Origin: Chelativorans sp. YIM 93263
Lineage (GTDB): Bacteria; Pseudomonadota; Alphaproteobacteria; Rhizobiales; Rhizobiaceae
DNA length: 64,000 nt
Direction of reading: 5' to 3'
NCBI RefSeq assembly: GCF_028767125.1
Contig: NZ_JAKCWP010000002.1
Location: 310,001 to 374,000 of the forward strand
Position 1 is the first letter of the stretch. Every line of letters begins with the position of its first letter. This document shows positions 1 through 8,684 of this stretch, in pieces. The position numbers and the translations under genes are program-made. The notes beneath the pieces were generated by a model. That model made no database searches. It was given only the letters and a program-made list of their open reading frames with translations, and was not told the DNA's origin.

Positions 1-183
1 ATGCTCGCCCACGGACTTTCCTTCGTTTCCTATGCCATCGCTGATCTGCCGAACCCATTCGTCTCATTTTTGAGAGAGCGCCTTCGCATGCCGATCATTA
101 CCTGGACGGTCCGGGAGCAGTCGGATGTGGAAAAGACCTATCAGCATGGAGACCAGATGACTTTTGAAGGTTTCACGCCCTGA
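1..183 (+). CDS. Glycerophosphodiester phosphodiesterase, C-terminal fragment
   Basis: The frame is open at the left edge and stops at TGA 181-183, so only the last 60 residues are present and the real start lies upstream of the window. The segment PIITWTVREQSDVEK followed by DQMTFEGFTP matches the last strand and helix of the GDPD TIM barrel, where the motif ITWTVR and the ending TFEGF are typical. The family hydrolyses glycerophosphodiesters to glycerol-3-phosphate and an alcohol. The catalytic N-terminal part cannot be inspected here. The next gene begins 68 bases downstream on the same strand, so co-transcription is possible. Confidence 0.75.
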   Translation: MLAHGLSFVSYAIADLPNPFVSFLRERLRMPIITWTVREQSDVEKTYQHGDQMTFEGFTP

Positions 184-251
184 CAGATTGCCTGCCGCTG
201 AAATACCAGGCCCCGGCTCCTATCTTATGAGCAATCGGCACAGGAGGCGAG

Positions 252-1430
252 ATGCAAAACGACGAGCAGGCCTTAACCCTGACGCCAGTGACCGGCATGG
301 ACGCGTTCACACCCGAGGAGTGGGCTAGCCTCGACGGCACCACCCGGGATGGCCCGACACCCTACAATCCGTTCATCTCCTATGCTTTTCTCAAAGCACT
401 TGAGGAAAGCGGCTGCGCAACTCGGAAGACCGGCTGGATGCCGCAGCATCTGCGTCTCGAGGATGCTCAGTGTCGACTTTTGGGCGCAGTCCCGTGCTAT
501 CTGAAATCCCACAGCCAAGGCGAATACGTCTTCGATTTTGGCTGGGCTGACGCCTTCGAACGTGCCGGCGGGCGCTATTATCCAAAGCTGCAGGTATCAG
601 TACCCTTCACCCCCGCAACGGGGCCGCGTCTTCTGGTCAACCGAAACAACCATCCGGCCGCCGTCCGACGGGCGCTGGCGAACGGCCTGAAGACGCTGAC
701 CGACCGGTTGGGAGTTTCTTCCCTACACGTAACCTTTGCGCCGCCCGACGACATGAATGCGCTGCAGAGCGCGGATTTTCTCACACGAACGGATCAGCAG
801 TTCCATTTTTTCAATGAAGGTTTCGCCTCGTACGACGACTTTCTGGCAGGCCTCGCCTCGCGCAAGCGAAAGGCGCTCAAGAAGGAGCGGCGGGCGGCCC
901 TGGAGAACGGGCTAGAGATCGACTGGCTGACTGGGCACGATCTCACAGAAGCAGTCTGGGACGATTTCTACGCCTTTTATATGGATACGGGCAGCCGGAA
1001 GTGGGGACACCCCTATCTCAACCGCGGTTTCTTTTCGCTCATCGGCGAAACCATGCCCGACGATATCCTCCTGGTTATGGCGCGGCGAAACGGGCGCTAT
1101 ATCGCGGGCGCAATCAACTTCATCGGCGGCGACGCACTCTATGGCCGGAATTGGGGTTGTATCGAGGATCACCGCTTTCTGCATTTTGAAGTCTGCTATC
1201 ATCAGGCAATCGCCTTCGCGATCGAAAAGGGTTTGGACCGGGTCGAGGCCGGTGCGCAGGGTGAGCACAAGCTGGCGCGCGGCTATCTTCCCGTGACCAC
1301 CAATTCCGCTCACTACATTACCCACCCGGGCCTGCGCCGCGCTATCGCCGACTATCTCTCCCGCGAGCGCGAAGAAGTGGATATGATGAGCACGATCCTT
1401 TCAGAGCATTCGCCTTACAAAAAGAGCTGA
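252..1430 (+). CDS. GNAT/FemAB-like N-acetyltransferase of the DUF482 (COG3146) family
   Basis: This 392-residue soluble protein belongs to the family annotated as peptidogalycan biosynthesis or GNAT N-acetyltransferase. The recognisable landmarks are FYAFYMDTGSRKWGHPYLNR near residue 240, and AGAINFIGGDALYGRNWGC followed by FEVCYHQAIAFAIEKGLDRVEAGAQGE near residues 285-340, which form the second acyltransferase-like fold. No signal peptide or membrane segment is visible. The ATG at 252 follows GGAGGCGAG at a good distance. The substrate is unknown for this family. It is probably transcribed with the downstream HIT gene. The family call is firm; the exact reaction is not. Confidence 0.85.
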   Translation: MQNDEQALTLTPVTGMDAFTPEEWASLDGTTRDGPTPYNPFISYAFLKALEESGCATRKTGWMPQHLRLEDAQCRLLGAVPCYLKSHSQGEYVFDFGWADAFERAGGRYYPKLQVSVPFTPATGPRLLVNRNNHPAAVRRALANGLKTLTDRLGVSSLHVTFAPPDDMNALQSADFLTRTDQQFHFFNEGFASYDDFLAGLASRKRKALKKERRAALENGLEIDWLTGHDLTEAVWDDFYAFYMDTGSRKWGHPYLNRGFFSLIGETMPDDILLVMARRNGRYIAGAINFIGGDALYGRNWGCIEDHRFLHFEVCYHQAIAFAIEKGLDRVEAGAQGEHKLARGYLPVTTNSAHYITHPGLRRAIADYLSREREEVDMMSTILSEHSPYKKS

Positions 1431-1507
1431 ACGACGACGGCAGGACTTGACCACCGTGCCGCCACCCCACAAGGATCGCCGGCACGATCGAAAAGACGAG
1501 GCGTGAC

Positions 1508-1951
1508 ATGGGCACAAATACCTACGATACCGACAATCCTTTCGCCAAGATCTTGCGGGGCGAACTGCCCGCCCACAAGATTTACGAAGATGACGAAACG
1601 TTCGCCTTCCTGGATATCATGCCGCGCGGAGACGGACACTGCCTCGTCATTCCAAAAAGACCTTCACGGAATATCTTTGACATCGATGAGGGCAGCCTTG
1701 CTGCCGTCATGCGCTCGGTGCGGAAGGTGGCGCGCGCCGCCGTGAAGGCGTTGGATGCCGATGGCGCCACGATCCAGCAATTCAACGAGCCTGCCGGCGG
1801 GCAGATCGTCTTCCACCTGCATGTCCACATCATTCCCCGCTTTGAGGGCGTGGACCTGCGCCCGCACACGGGCGAAATGGCGGATCAGGAGGTTCTGGCG
1901 GAGAATGCACGCAAAATCCGCGCGGCGCTCGAGGCAGAAAACGCGTCGTGA
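1508..1951 (+). CDS. HIT family protein (histidine triad hydrolase)
   Basis: A 147-residue histidine triad protein, likely a purine nucleoside phosphoramidase or dinucleotide hydrolase of the Hint branch. The triad FHLHVHIIPRF carries His103, His105 and His107, with the last the expected nucleophile region. The N-terminal half has the usual FAKILRGELPAHKIYEDD and AFLDIMPRGDGHCLVIPK segments. Length is normal for Hint proteins of this group. It overlaps the following glycosyltransferase by four bases (GTGA), which implies translational coupling, although no functional link between the two is obvious. The physiological substrate cannot be read from the sequence. Confidence 0.93.
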   Translation: MGTNTYDTDNPFAKILRGELPAHKIYEDDETFAFLDIMPRGDGHCLVIPKRPSRNIFDIDEGSLAAVMRSVRKVARAAVKALDADGATIQQFNEPAGGQIVFHLHVHIIPRFEGVDLRPHTGEMADQEVLAENARKIRAALEAENAS

Positions 1952-2679
1952 AGGTTCCTGTTCTCGTCATTAATCTCGACCGCTCAAAGGACCGGTGGGA
2001 AACTCTTCAAGCGCGAGCAGCCAGCATCGGGATTGAGCCTGAGCGTATCCCGGCGGTGGACGGCAATGCCGTAGATCATGCGGAGTGGCACGATTTCCAA
2101 ACATGGAAATTCCACCTATGTCACGGCCGCCGCCCGCTTCCGGCGGAGTATGGCTGCTATATGAGTCACCTGCGCGCCTTGGACCGGGTGATCGCGAAGG
2201 GTTGGCCACACGCTGTTATCCTTGAAGACGACGCAGATTTCGTGGCGGACTTCGCCTCGCGGATTGGATCGCTGGTCCAGATCGACCCTCCTCCAGACGT
2301 TATCAAGCTTTACAATCACCGTATGACGGGCTTCGTGCCGAAGGCGAAGACCGGAGCGGGAGATACGATTGGCCGCTGCATCCACGGCCCACTTGGCTCT
2401 GCCATGGGCTACCTCGTTTCACAGCATGGGGCCAAGACGCTGCGAAAAGCCCTTTTACCGATATTCCTGCCCTTTGATATCGCCCTTGAGCGGGGATGGT
2501 CTCACCATGCATCTGTAGCGACAACGCGGGAGCCCCTAGTTCAGCCTTCTAAATCTGCCTCGACAATCTCGCCCGCCGGCTATCGCCAGACGAAATTCCC
2601 TTTCTTTATGCGCATCCCGGCCGCCTTCTTTCGGGGTCAGGACTATCTGCGAAGGGCGACCTATGCGGCCCTCGGCTGA
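1948..2679 (+). CDS. Glycosyltransferase family 25 protein (LPS biosynthesis)
   Basis: This 243-residue protein starts with GTG overlapping the HIT stop codon. VINLDRSKDRW near residue 7 and the segment EYGCYMSHLRALDRVIAKGW then AVILEDDADF are hallmarks of family 25 transferases, the Lex1/LpsA/LgtB group, which add sugars such as galactose to lipopolysaccharide core or oligosaccharides. EDD is the expected divalent metal and nucleotide-sugar binding motif. The later FDIALERGW matches the family's acceptor region. The convergent neighbour is an O-antigen-ligase-like protein, which fits surface polysaccharide work. The sugar donor and acceptor are unknown. Confidence 0.9.
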   Translation: MKVPVLVINLDRSKDRWETLQARAASIGIEPERIPAVDGNAVDHAEWHDFQTWKFHLCHGRRPLPAEYGCYMSHLRALDRVIAKGWPHAVILEDDADFVADFASRIGSLVQIDPPPDVIKLYNHRMTGFVPKAKTGAGDTIGRCIHGPLGSAMGYLVSQHGAKTLRKALLPIFLPFDIALERGWSHHASVATTREPLVQPSKSASTISPAGYRQTKFPFFMRIPAAFFRGQDYLRRATYAALG

Positions 2680-2694
2680 GCAGTATGGCGTGCA

Positions 2695-4137
2695 CTACAT
2701 CCATGTGCGCACTTGGACGCAGCCCCTTCGTTGCAAATGATAGAAGCAGTAAAAGCCAAACGCAGCGGAAAACCACATATATGACTCGCCAATAGCAAGG
2801 CGCACGTTTGAATTGCTGAGGATAGTCAGACAGAAGAATAAAAATACGCCAATGTATGCATTGAAGGCAGCTGGATCGATTATACCTTCACGCTTCGCTC
2901 GCCAAACTTGCCTGATGGTCCAGGAGTAGAGCACTCCATAAAAGATCAATCCCATAATTCCGTAGCGGATCGCGATCTCGAGATAGCCGTTGTGAAGCAA
3001 ATTATGGTTGGCATCTGGATAAGCACGCGTCTGCCATTCATCGAGCCATGTAACGCCCTGCCCCCAGATTGGATTTTCGGCCCAAATGAGAATAGCGCTT
3101 GCCCAAAGCATCAGACGTTCACGAAGGCCGCGGGGGACCGTATCGTCCTGAATAGCTTGGTCCATGCTTTGGAGAACACCCGCACCGCCGAGTATATCGG
3201 ACAGGAGTTCTGCAGTTTTCTGAGCGGTGTCACCAGCGACCGCCTGGATACCATCCCACGCGACCACGACGGTAATGACCAATGCAACAAAGACAAGGCT
3301 CATCACCGCAACAAGGTTTCGCCGTGCACTGTGCATCGCTACAATCAGCAGCAACTGTATCGGGAGCGCGACAATCAGTGCGAGCCACACGCCTTTGGAT
3401 TTCAAGGCATAGATGTTAGCGAGCCCAAAAAACAATGTTGCAATTGAGATGATGACCAATCCGATACGTAGCTCCGCCCGCATATCACTGGTGCACAAGA
3501 GATAGCTCATGAATGGCAACACACACAGAATAATCATACCCTGCGCGACAGACGTATGAATTGGATTGTCATGAAAAATAAGGCTGGGACGGCGACCTTC
3601 GAGCAATGCCGAAAGATCGAACGAGTACAGGACAACGAGGAAACTGATTAGAACGAAAGCCAATACGGCGAATATAGGTCGACGCACGAATACAAAAATA
3701 GCATATCCGGTAATAGAATAGAAAACAGAAAGTGTATATATTCCTTCTGACGAACCGATGCCAAAGTTTTTATTTATCGAGTAATCGTATAAAAATCTTG
3801 CAGTTACATACAAACCCCAACTGATGCATAAAAATCCCATATACCCGATTAATACCTTTTCGGAGGAAAAAAATTCTGCGCGAAAATAGTATAAAGTAAC
3901 CGGAATTAGAGTGGCGATTGCGATGTATCGATAGGCATCGGACTCGTGCCAAATCGCAGAAATAAAGACGAGAACAGCAACACAACCAGCCAGTTCTCTG
4001 GCGACGCCCGCTGCAGCAGACCGATCAGACTGGTTGCCAGGCAATGAATCACTCTCCGGTCGTTTCGGGCGGGTGGTGTTTTCCGGGATCAGAAGCAAGG
4101 ATAGCGCCCGTTGCCTATTCTGGTTATTGCCGGTCAT
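2695..4137 (-). CDS. O-antigen ligase-like polytopic membrane protein (Wzy/WaaL type)
   Basis: About 480 residues with roughly ten to twelve hydrophobic segments, beginning near residue 50 after a polar N-terminus. The C-terminal part contains a large loop and the segment NPIWGQGVTWLDEWQ then NHNLLHNGYLEIAIRYGIMGL, which is the O-antigen ligase/polymerase signature (loop ending in H-N-x-x-L-x-x-x-x-x-G). The likely role is ligation or polymerisation of surface glycans on the periplasmic face. ATG at 4137 was chosen; a TTG at 4161 is an alternative, and neither has a strong ribosome-binding site. The middle of the gene (about 3640-4000) is markedly AT-rich, with atypical codons, suggesting transfer from another genome. 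Confidence 0.82.
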   Translation of the reverse strand: MTGNNQNRQRALSLLLIPENTTRPKRPESDSLPGNQSDRSAAAGVARELAGCVAVLVFISAIWHESDAYRYIAIATLIPVTLYYFRAEFFSSEKVLIGYMGFLCISWGLYVTARFLYDYSINKNFGIGSSEGIYTLSVFYSITGYAIFVFVRRPIFAVLAFVLISFLVVLYSFDLSALLEGRRPSLIFHDNPIHTSVAQGMIILCVLPFMSYLLCTSDMRAELRIGLVIISIATLFFGLANIYALKSKGVWLALIVALPIQLLLIVAMHSARRNLVAVMSLVFVALVITVVVAWDGIQAVAGDTAQKTAELLSDILGGAGVLQSMDQAIQDDTVPRGLRERLMLWASAILIWAENPIWGQGVTWLDEWQTRAYPDANHNLLHNGYLEIAIRYGIMGLIFYGVLYSWTIRQVWRAKREGIIDPAAFNAYIGVFLFFCLTILSNSNVRLAIGESYMWFSAAFGFYCFYHLQRRGCVQVRTWM

Positions 4138-4209
4138 GGCCGAAACTTGACGGATCCGCAACCTTGAGAACCGATTTTGCGCGTCGGATACTGTCCGTTC
4201 CCAGCAAAA

Positions 4210-4566
4210 TCACAAGGCATGATTTATGAACATGCCGGCGCCCAGCACCATCTCGCCTGCGACGATCCCGACCAGAACCCTTTTTCCTACCGCCAGATAG
4301 GCCGCGAATCCGGCCAAGCCAGCGCCGATCCGGAGAAGGAGCGGCGTTGCAGCGAGCGCACCGCTTGGGAAAATGATCAAATTAGCGATCACTGCTGCAA
4401 CAAGAGCCGTTGCGATGCAGCGCACGAGAACAAGCAGTTCCGATTCGTCGGAAAGCCTTCCCCCGAAATAGACCCCGAGAAAGCGCCAGAGGTCGGTTGC
4501 CAGCCAGCCGGCGATCAGTATGAAGACGTACGGCCACCACCATGTATCGATCGCGGTGAAACTCAT
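4210..4566 (-). CDS. azlD: AzlD family branched-chain amino acid exporter subunit
   Basis: A 118-residue membrane protein with four hydrophobic segments: WPYVFILIAGWLA near the N-terminus, then two central helices and GEMVLGAGMFI at the end. FLGVYFGGRLSDESELLVLVRCIATALVAAVIA is a typical AzlD stretch. AzlD is the small partner of AzlC; together they export branched-chain amino acids and analogues. The ATG at 4566 overlaps the AzlC stop by four bases (ATGA). A longer open frame runs upstream through azlC, but that part is out of frame with the real gene and is not coding. Confidence 0.88.
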   Translation of the reverse strand: MSFTAIDTWWWPYVFILIAGWLATDLWRFLGVYFGGRLSDESELLVLVRCIATALVAAVIANLIIFPSGALAATPLLLRIGAGLAGFAAYLAVGKRVLVGIVAGEMVLGAGMFINHAL

Positions 4567-5309
4567 ACTGCTTTCCGGCCCTTGCTGATCAGATGAAGGC
4601 CAAAGGCCATGAACCCGGCCAGAAGACCGGTCGCGAGCAGATCGAAGCCAGGAATCAGCAGATGGAAAACGGGCCCAAATACGAGACCGAGGAGCATGGC
4701 GGTCTGGCCCGCCTTCTCCCTTGCCGATCCCCATAGCGAGGTAAGGAAGTAGAGAGGGGTTAGAAAGAAGAGTGCGGCGGAAACGGCTGGCGGAAGCCGG
4801 CCGGCGACAACAAAGACGAACGCAACCACGGCCATGTTGCCCAGCACTAAGGTGAGACCGAGCCCGGCGTAAAACGACGTCCGCATCGCTCGCGGAATGT
4901 CTCCCACCCGTTCCATCGCCAGAACCCACGAGGTCACGGCCACGAAATGCGAGAGCGCATAGAGCACCCAGGCCGGTGTTCTCGGCCCGCGCAGTTCCGG
5001 CGTGAGGGCAACCACCATCGGCGCGAGACGTACTGACGACAAGGCGACGGCGAACGCCGCTGTCGGCAGGCTGCTGCCAGCGAGAATGGCGCTGATCAAC
5101 ACCACCTTGCCCGGCAAGGCCCAAACGACTCCGGTCATGAAAACGGTTTGAGCCAACGTCAATCCGGCATCACGTGCAAGGCCGGCAAAACCGACAAATG
5201 CACTAGCCAGGATCAGGCCGGGTATGGAAAATGCCGCGGTGGCGCCTCGCCACAGCCATGCTGCACGCCCATCGCTTGACTCTGTCGCGTCGGTTTCAGG
5301 CTCGGTCAT
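4563..5309 (-). CDS. azlC: AzlC family branched-chain amino acid exporter subunit
   Basis: A 248-residue polytopic inner-membrane protein. The segments IPGLILASAFVGFAGLARDAGLT, FMTGVVWALPGKVVL and LSSVRLAPMVVALTPELRG match AzlC, which acts with AzlD as a two-component exporter for leucine, isoleucine, valine and related compounds. Length is normal for the family (about 230-250). It is the first gene of a two-gene operon with azlD, overlapping by four bases. No dedicated Lrp-type regulator is adjacent, so control is unknown. Confidence in the family is high; export specificity is inferred. Confidence 0.9.
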   Translation of the reverse strand: MTEPETDATESSDGRAAWLWRGATAAFSIPGLILASAFVGFAGLARDAGLTLAQTVFMTGVVWALPGKVVLISAILAGSSLPTAAFAVALSSVRLAPMVVALTPELRGPRTPAWVLYALSHFVAVTSWVLAMERVGDIPRAMRTSFYAGLGLTLVLGNMAVVAFVFVVAGRLPPAVSAALFFLTPLYFLTSLWGSAREKAGQTAMLLGLVFGPVFHLLIPGFDLLATGLLAGFMAFGLHLISKGRKAV

Positions 5310-5402
5310 AAGTCCGTTGAATAAAGCAGGTCAGGACATAATGCGATGGGGGCGTCAGAAGATGCTTGGTTCAGAAACCGTGTTCAGCTTGCACCAGCCC
5401 GC

Positions 5403-5434
5403 AAAAAAACGCGCGGGTCATTTACACCCGCGCG
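5403..5434 (-). terminator. Intrinsic terminator of clpS-clpA
   Basis: On the minus strand a perfect 9-bp stem (CGCGCGGGT paired with ACCCGCGCG, 5410-5434) with a 7-base loop is followed directly by seven T residues (complement of 5403-5409). It lies 25 bases beyond the clpA stop codon, the right place and orientation for a strong Rho-independent terminator. Confidence 0.9.
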
Positions 5435-5459
5435 CCTTCTCCATTCATTTGACCCGACG

Positions 5460-7910
5460 TCAGACCTTGCGCGGCATCTGCGGAACAAGGCTTCGCTTCG
5501 GCGGATCCTTCCGCTCGGGCGGTCGCTTGGAGGACTTAGGCTTTACCTTTTTTGGAGCGGAACGTTTGGTCGCCTTTTTCGCTGGCGGGGTCTCTCGCTT
5601 CGGCTTCACCGGTGCCTCGTCCGGGATCGTATCAAGCTTCAGCGAATCCTCGCCGACCTCGTTCTTCTCCAGCGTGACACGCACAGTGCCGCCCTTCTTC
5701 AGCTTGCCGAAAAGCACTTCTTCGGCCAATGGCTTCTTGATGTGCTCCTGGATCACACGGCCAAGCGGGCGTGCGCCCATGCGTTCGTCATAGCCTTTAT
5801 CGGCAAGCCAAGCGATTGCATCGTCCGACAGGTCGAACGTGACGCGGCGCTCGGCAAGTTGTGCCTCAAGCTGCATAACGAACTTCTGCACCACCTTGTG
5901 GACAACAGGCACGGGCAGCGCCCCGAAGGGGATGATCGCGTCGAGACGGTTGCGGAACTCCGGTGAGAAGAGCCGATTGATCGCCTCCATATCGTCGCCT
6001 TCACGCTTGGACGAGCCGAAGCCGATCGCCGGCTTGGCCATATCCGAGGCGCCCGCATTCGTCGTCATTATGAGGATGACATTGCGGAAGTCGATGCGCT
6101 TGCCGTTGTGATCCGTCAGCTTCCCGTGATCCATGACCTGCAATAGAATATTGAACAGGTCCGGATGCGCCTTCTCGATCTCGTCGAGCAGAAGCACGCA
6201 GTGCGGATGCTGGTCGACACCATCGGTCAGGAGACCGCCCTGGTCGAAGCCGACATACCCGGGAGGCGCGCCGATAAGCCGTGAAACGGTGTGGCGCTCC
6301 ATGTACTCCGACATGTCGAAGCGCAACAGTTCCACACCCAAAGATGAAGCAAGCTGCCGCGCGACCTCTGTCTTGCCGACGCCCGTCGGGCCCGAGAAGA
6401 GATAGGAACCGATCGGCTTGTCCGGCTCGCGCAGGCCGGCACGGGCAAGCTTGATGCTGGACGACAGCGCGCTGATCGCAGTCTCTTGGCCATAGACAAC
6501 GCGCTTGAGTTCGTCCTCCAGGCTGGAAAGCACCTTCTCATCGTCAGCCGAAACGGTCTTCGGCGGGATGCGGGCCATCGTGGCGATCGTGTTCTCGATT
6601 TCCTTCACACTGATCGTCTTGCGCCGCTTGGATTCCGGCAGCAATTTCTGCGACGCGCCGGTTTCGTCCACGACGTCAATTGCCTTGTCGGGCAGCTTAC
6701 GATCGTTGATGTAGCGCGCCGAAAGCTCGACGGCCGCCTTCACCGCCTCATTGGTGTACTTGATCTGGTGGAAGTCCTCGAAATAGGGCTTCAGGCCCTT
6801 CATGATCTCGATAGCATCTTCCACCGACGGCTCTTTCACATCGATCTTCTGGAAACGACGGACAAGCGCCCGATCCTTCTCGAAGAACTGGCGGAACTCC
6901 TTGTAGGTCGTCGAGCCGACGCAGCGGATCGCACCGGAAGCAAGCGCAGGCTTCAGCAGGTTCGAGGCATCCATGGCCCCACCCGAGGTCGCCCCCGCCC
7001 CGATCACTGTATGGATCTCGTCGATAAACAGGATAGCACCCGGAAAATCCTCCAGTTCCTTGACCACCTGCTTCAGCCGCTCCTCGAAGTCACCGCGATA
7101 ACGGGTGCCAGCGAGCAGCGCTCCCATATCGAGCGCGAAAATCGTCGCATCCAAAAGCACATCAGGCACCTCGTTCTCCACGATGCGCTTGGCGAGCCCC
7201 TCGGCAATAGCGGTTTTGCCCACGCCGGGGTCGCCGACATAGAGAGGATTGTTCTTGGAGCGGCGGCACAGGACCTGAATCGTGCGATCGATCTCGGCTC
7301 CGCGGCCAATCAACGGGTCGATCCGCCCCGCGCGAGCCTTCGCGTTGAGGTCCACGCAGTAGGCGGAAAGAGCATCCTGCTGCTGCTTCTTTTTGGCACC
7401 TTCGTCGGTCTCGGCGGCGCCGGACTGATCCTCATCGGCACCACGCGGAATGCGTGTCTCGGAGCCTCCGGGGCGTTTGGCGATGCCGTGGCTGATATAG
7501 TTGACCGCATCATAGCGGGTCATCTGCTGTTCCTGCAGGAAGTAGGCGGCATGGCTTTCGCGCTCGGCGAAAATCGCCACGAGCACGTTGGCGCCGGAAA
7601 CTTCCTCCCGGCCGGAGGACTGCACGTGGATAACGGCACGCTGAATAACACGCTGGAACCCGGCCGTCGGCTTGGAATCCTCATCATAGCCGGTGACAAG
7701 GTTGTCCAGTTCGCTGTCGATGTAATTGAGGACGGTACGTCTCAACTCTTGCAGATCGACATTACACGCCCGCATAACCGCGGCCGCATCTGTATCATCA
7801 ATGAGAGCCAGCAGAAGATGCTCCAGCGTCGCATATTCGTGATGGCGTTCATTTGCATAGGTCAGCGCCTGGTGCAGGGCGCGTTCCAGACCTTGCGAGA
7901 AAGCGGGCAT
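5460..7910 (-). CDS. clpA: ATP-dependent Clp protease ATP-binding subunit ClpA
   Basis: An 816-residue class I Clp/Hsp100 unfoldase that feeds substrates to ClpP. The N-domain spans roughly residues 1-140 and is the docking site for ClpS. The first AAA+ module has Walker A GDPGVGKT at 226-233, Walker [11 protein letters not shown] and no long middle domain, which separates it from ClpB. The second module has [11 protein letters not shown] near 505 and Walker [20 protein letters not shown] provides the IGF/L loop that binds ClpP. The C-terminus carries an unusually long Lys/Pro/Arg-rich tail of about 50 residues. The upstream clpS gene is eight bases away and shares the operon. Confidence 0.97.
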   Translation of the reverse strand: MPAFSQGLERALHQALTYANERHHEYATLEHLLLALIDDTDAAAVMRACNVDLQELRRTVLNYIDSELDNLVTGYDEDSKPTAGFQRVIQRAVIHVQSSGREEVSGANVLVAIFAERESHAAYFLQEQQMTRYDAVNYISHGIAKRPGGSETRIPRGADEDQSGAAETDEGAKKKQQQDALSAYCVDLNAKARAGRIDPLIGRGAEIDRTIQVLCRRSKNNPLYVGDPGVGKTAIAEGLAKRIVENEVPDVLLDATIFALDMGALLAGTRYRGDFEERLKQVVKELEDFPGAILFIDEIHTVIGAGATSGGAMDASNLLKPALASGAIRCVGSTTYKEFRQFFEKDRALVRRFQKIDVKEPSVEDAIEIMKGLKPYFEDFHQIKYTNEAVKAAVELSARYINDRKLPDKAIDVVDETGASQKLLPESKRRKTISVKEIENTIATMARIPPKTVSADDEKVLSSLEDELKRVVYGQETAISALSSSIKLARAGLREPDKPIGSYLFSGPTGVGKTEVARQLASSLGVELLRFDMSEYMERHTVSRLIGAPPGYVGFDQGGLLTDGVDQHPHCVLLLDEIEKAHPDLFNILLQVMDHGKLTDHNGKRIDFRNVILIMTTNAGASDMAKPAIGFGSSKREGDDMEAINRLFSPEFRNRLDAIIPFGALPVPVVHKVVQKFVMQLEAQLAERRVTFDLSDDAIAWLADKGYDERMGARPLGRVIQEHIKKPLAEEVLFGKLKKGGTVRVTLEKNEVGEDSLKLDTIPDEAPVKPKRETPPAKKATKRSAPKKVKPKSSKRPPERKDPPKRSLVPQMPRKV

Positions 7911-7918
7911 TCAATACC

Positions 7919-8269
7919 TCATTTCTTCTCCATCACGCATTGCAGCGGATGCTGATGCTGACGGGCGAAATCCATGACTTGTGCGACCTTGGTTTCGGCC
8001 ACTTCGAACGTGTAGACGCCGCATTCTCCGACGCCGTGGTTGTGAACGTGCAGCATGATTTGGGTTGCGGCCTCCCGGTCTTTCTGGAAAAAACGCTCGA
8101 GCACATGAATGACGAATTCCATGGGCGTGTAGTCGTCATTCAAAAGCAGCACTCGGTATAGGCTCGGCTTTTTAGTCTTTGTCCTGGAGCGCGTGATGAC
8201 CTCCGTACCTCGGCCGGTACCCTCACCGCCTTCGTTCCCACCGCTCATCCGCAAAGCGTTGCCTGGCAT
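7919..8269 (-). CDS. clpS: ATP-dependent Clp protease adaptor ClpS
   Basis: A 116-residue adaptor that binds the ClpA N-domain and delivers N-degron substrates. The core is [20 protein letters not shown] and [21 protein letters not shown], with the conserved NDDxTPMEFV and HxxG(x)GxxG(x)YT elements of the N-end-rule pocket. The start at 8269 was preferred over longer in-frame options (up to 8344) because GAGAGGAA lies directly upstream and the resulting length is normal for ClpS. The first 25 or so residues are polar and Gly-rich, the usual flexible extension. The gene leads the clpS-clpA operon. Confidence 0.95.
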   Translation of the reverse strand: MPGNALRMSGGNEGGEGTGRGTEVITRSRTKTKKPSLYRVLLLNDDYTPMEFVIHVLERFFQKDREAATQIMLHVHNHGVGECGVYTFEVAETKVAQVMDFARQHQHPLQCVMEKK

Positions 8270-8684
8270 ATTCCTCTCGCCGACTTCCAACCGTTCCACG
8301 CTTCCTGCCGCACCGCTCTTCAGGTGCGACATGTAGGTATCCAATTTACGATTTTAAGGCCTTCTGTCGCGCTGACAATACGGATTGCGCTTAACGTGGA
8401 AGTCTTTTTCTCGTCTGCGCCACCATTGCAGGCACGTTGGCGCATTTTTGCCATTTATAGATGGTGATTGCACGGCTTGGGGTTCAACCGCAAAAAAGAG
8501 GAAGAAGGGCAGTGATGGTCACCGACCGTACAAACATGCGTAAAATTTGCGTCAAATCCGAAAAAAAAGCGCAGGAAAAAGGTTTCCCTAACCAATTGGT
8601 AACGACGCCACCCATACCGTCACCAAAACTGCGGTTTGCAGATTTTCAACCAGCATCTTGATGCGATGGTAAGGGGTTTTTGTT
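8270..8684. other. 415-bp divergent intergenic region between clpS and the D,D-carboxypeptidase gene
   Basis: This gap must contain the promoters for clpS (leftward) and for the carboxypeptidase gene (rightward). It is more AT-rich than the flanking genes. I see an inverted repeat GCGCCA (8417-8422) and TGGCGC (8438-8443) followed by ATTTTT, and a 10-bp palindrome ACCAATTGGT at 8591-8600. Neither matches a regulator I can name. A 66-codon open frame at 8461-8661 has no ribosome-binding site or family likeness and is not called. Confidence 0.4.

Noticed and set aside
4210-5124. A 304-codon minus-strand open frame covering azlD and much of azlC
   Set aside because: Only the last 118 codons (4210-4566) look like AzlD; the upstream part is arginine-rich nonsense out of frame with azlC, whose own product is a clear family member.
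6486-7955. A 489-codon plus-strand open frame opposite clpA
   Set aside because: It is entirely antisense to a convincing clpA gene, has no family likeness and reflects GC-rich third-position bias.
8591-8600. Palindrome ACCAATTGGT in the clpS/carboxypeptidase intergenic region
   Set aside because: Ten bases of symmetry are expected by chance in a window of this size, and no regulator gene is nearby to link to it.
8461-8661. A 66-codon plus-strand open frame between clpS and the carboxypeptidase gene
   Set aside because: No ribosome-binding site, odd composition and no similarity to any small protein I know; it lies where promoters are expected.
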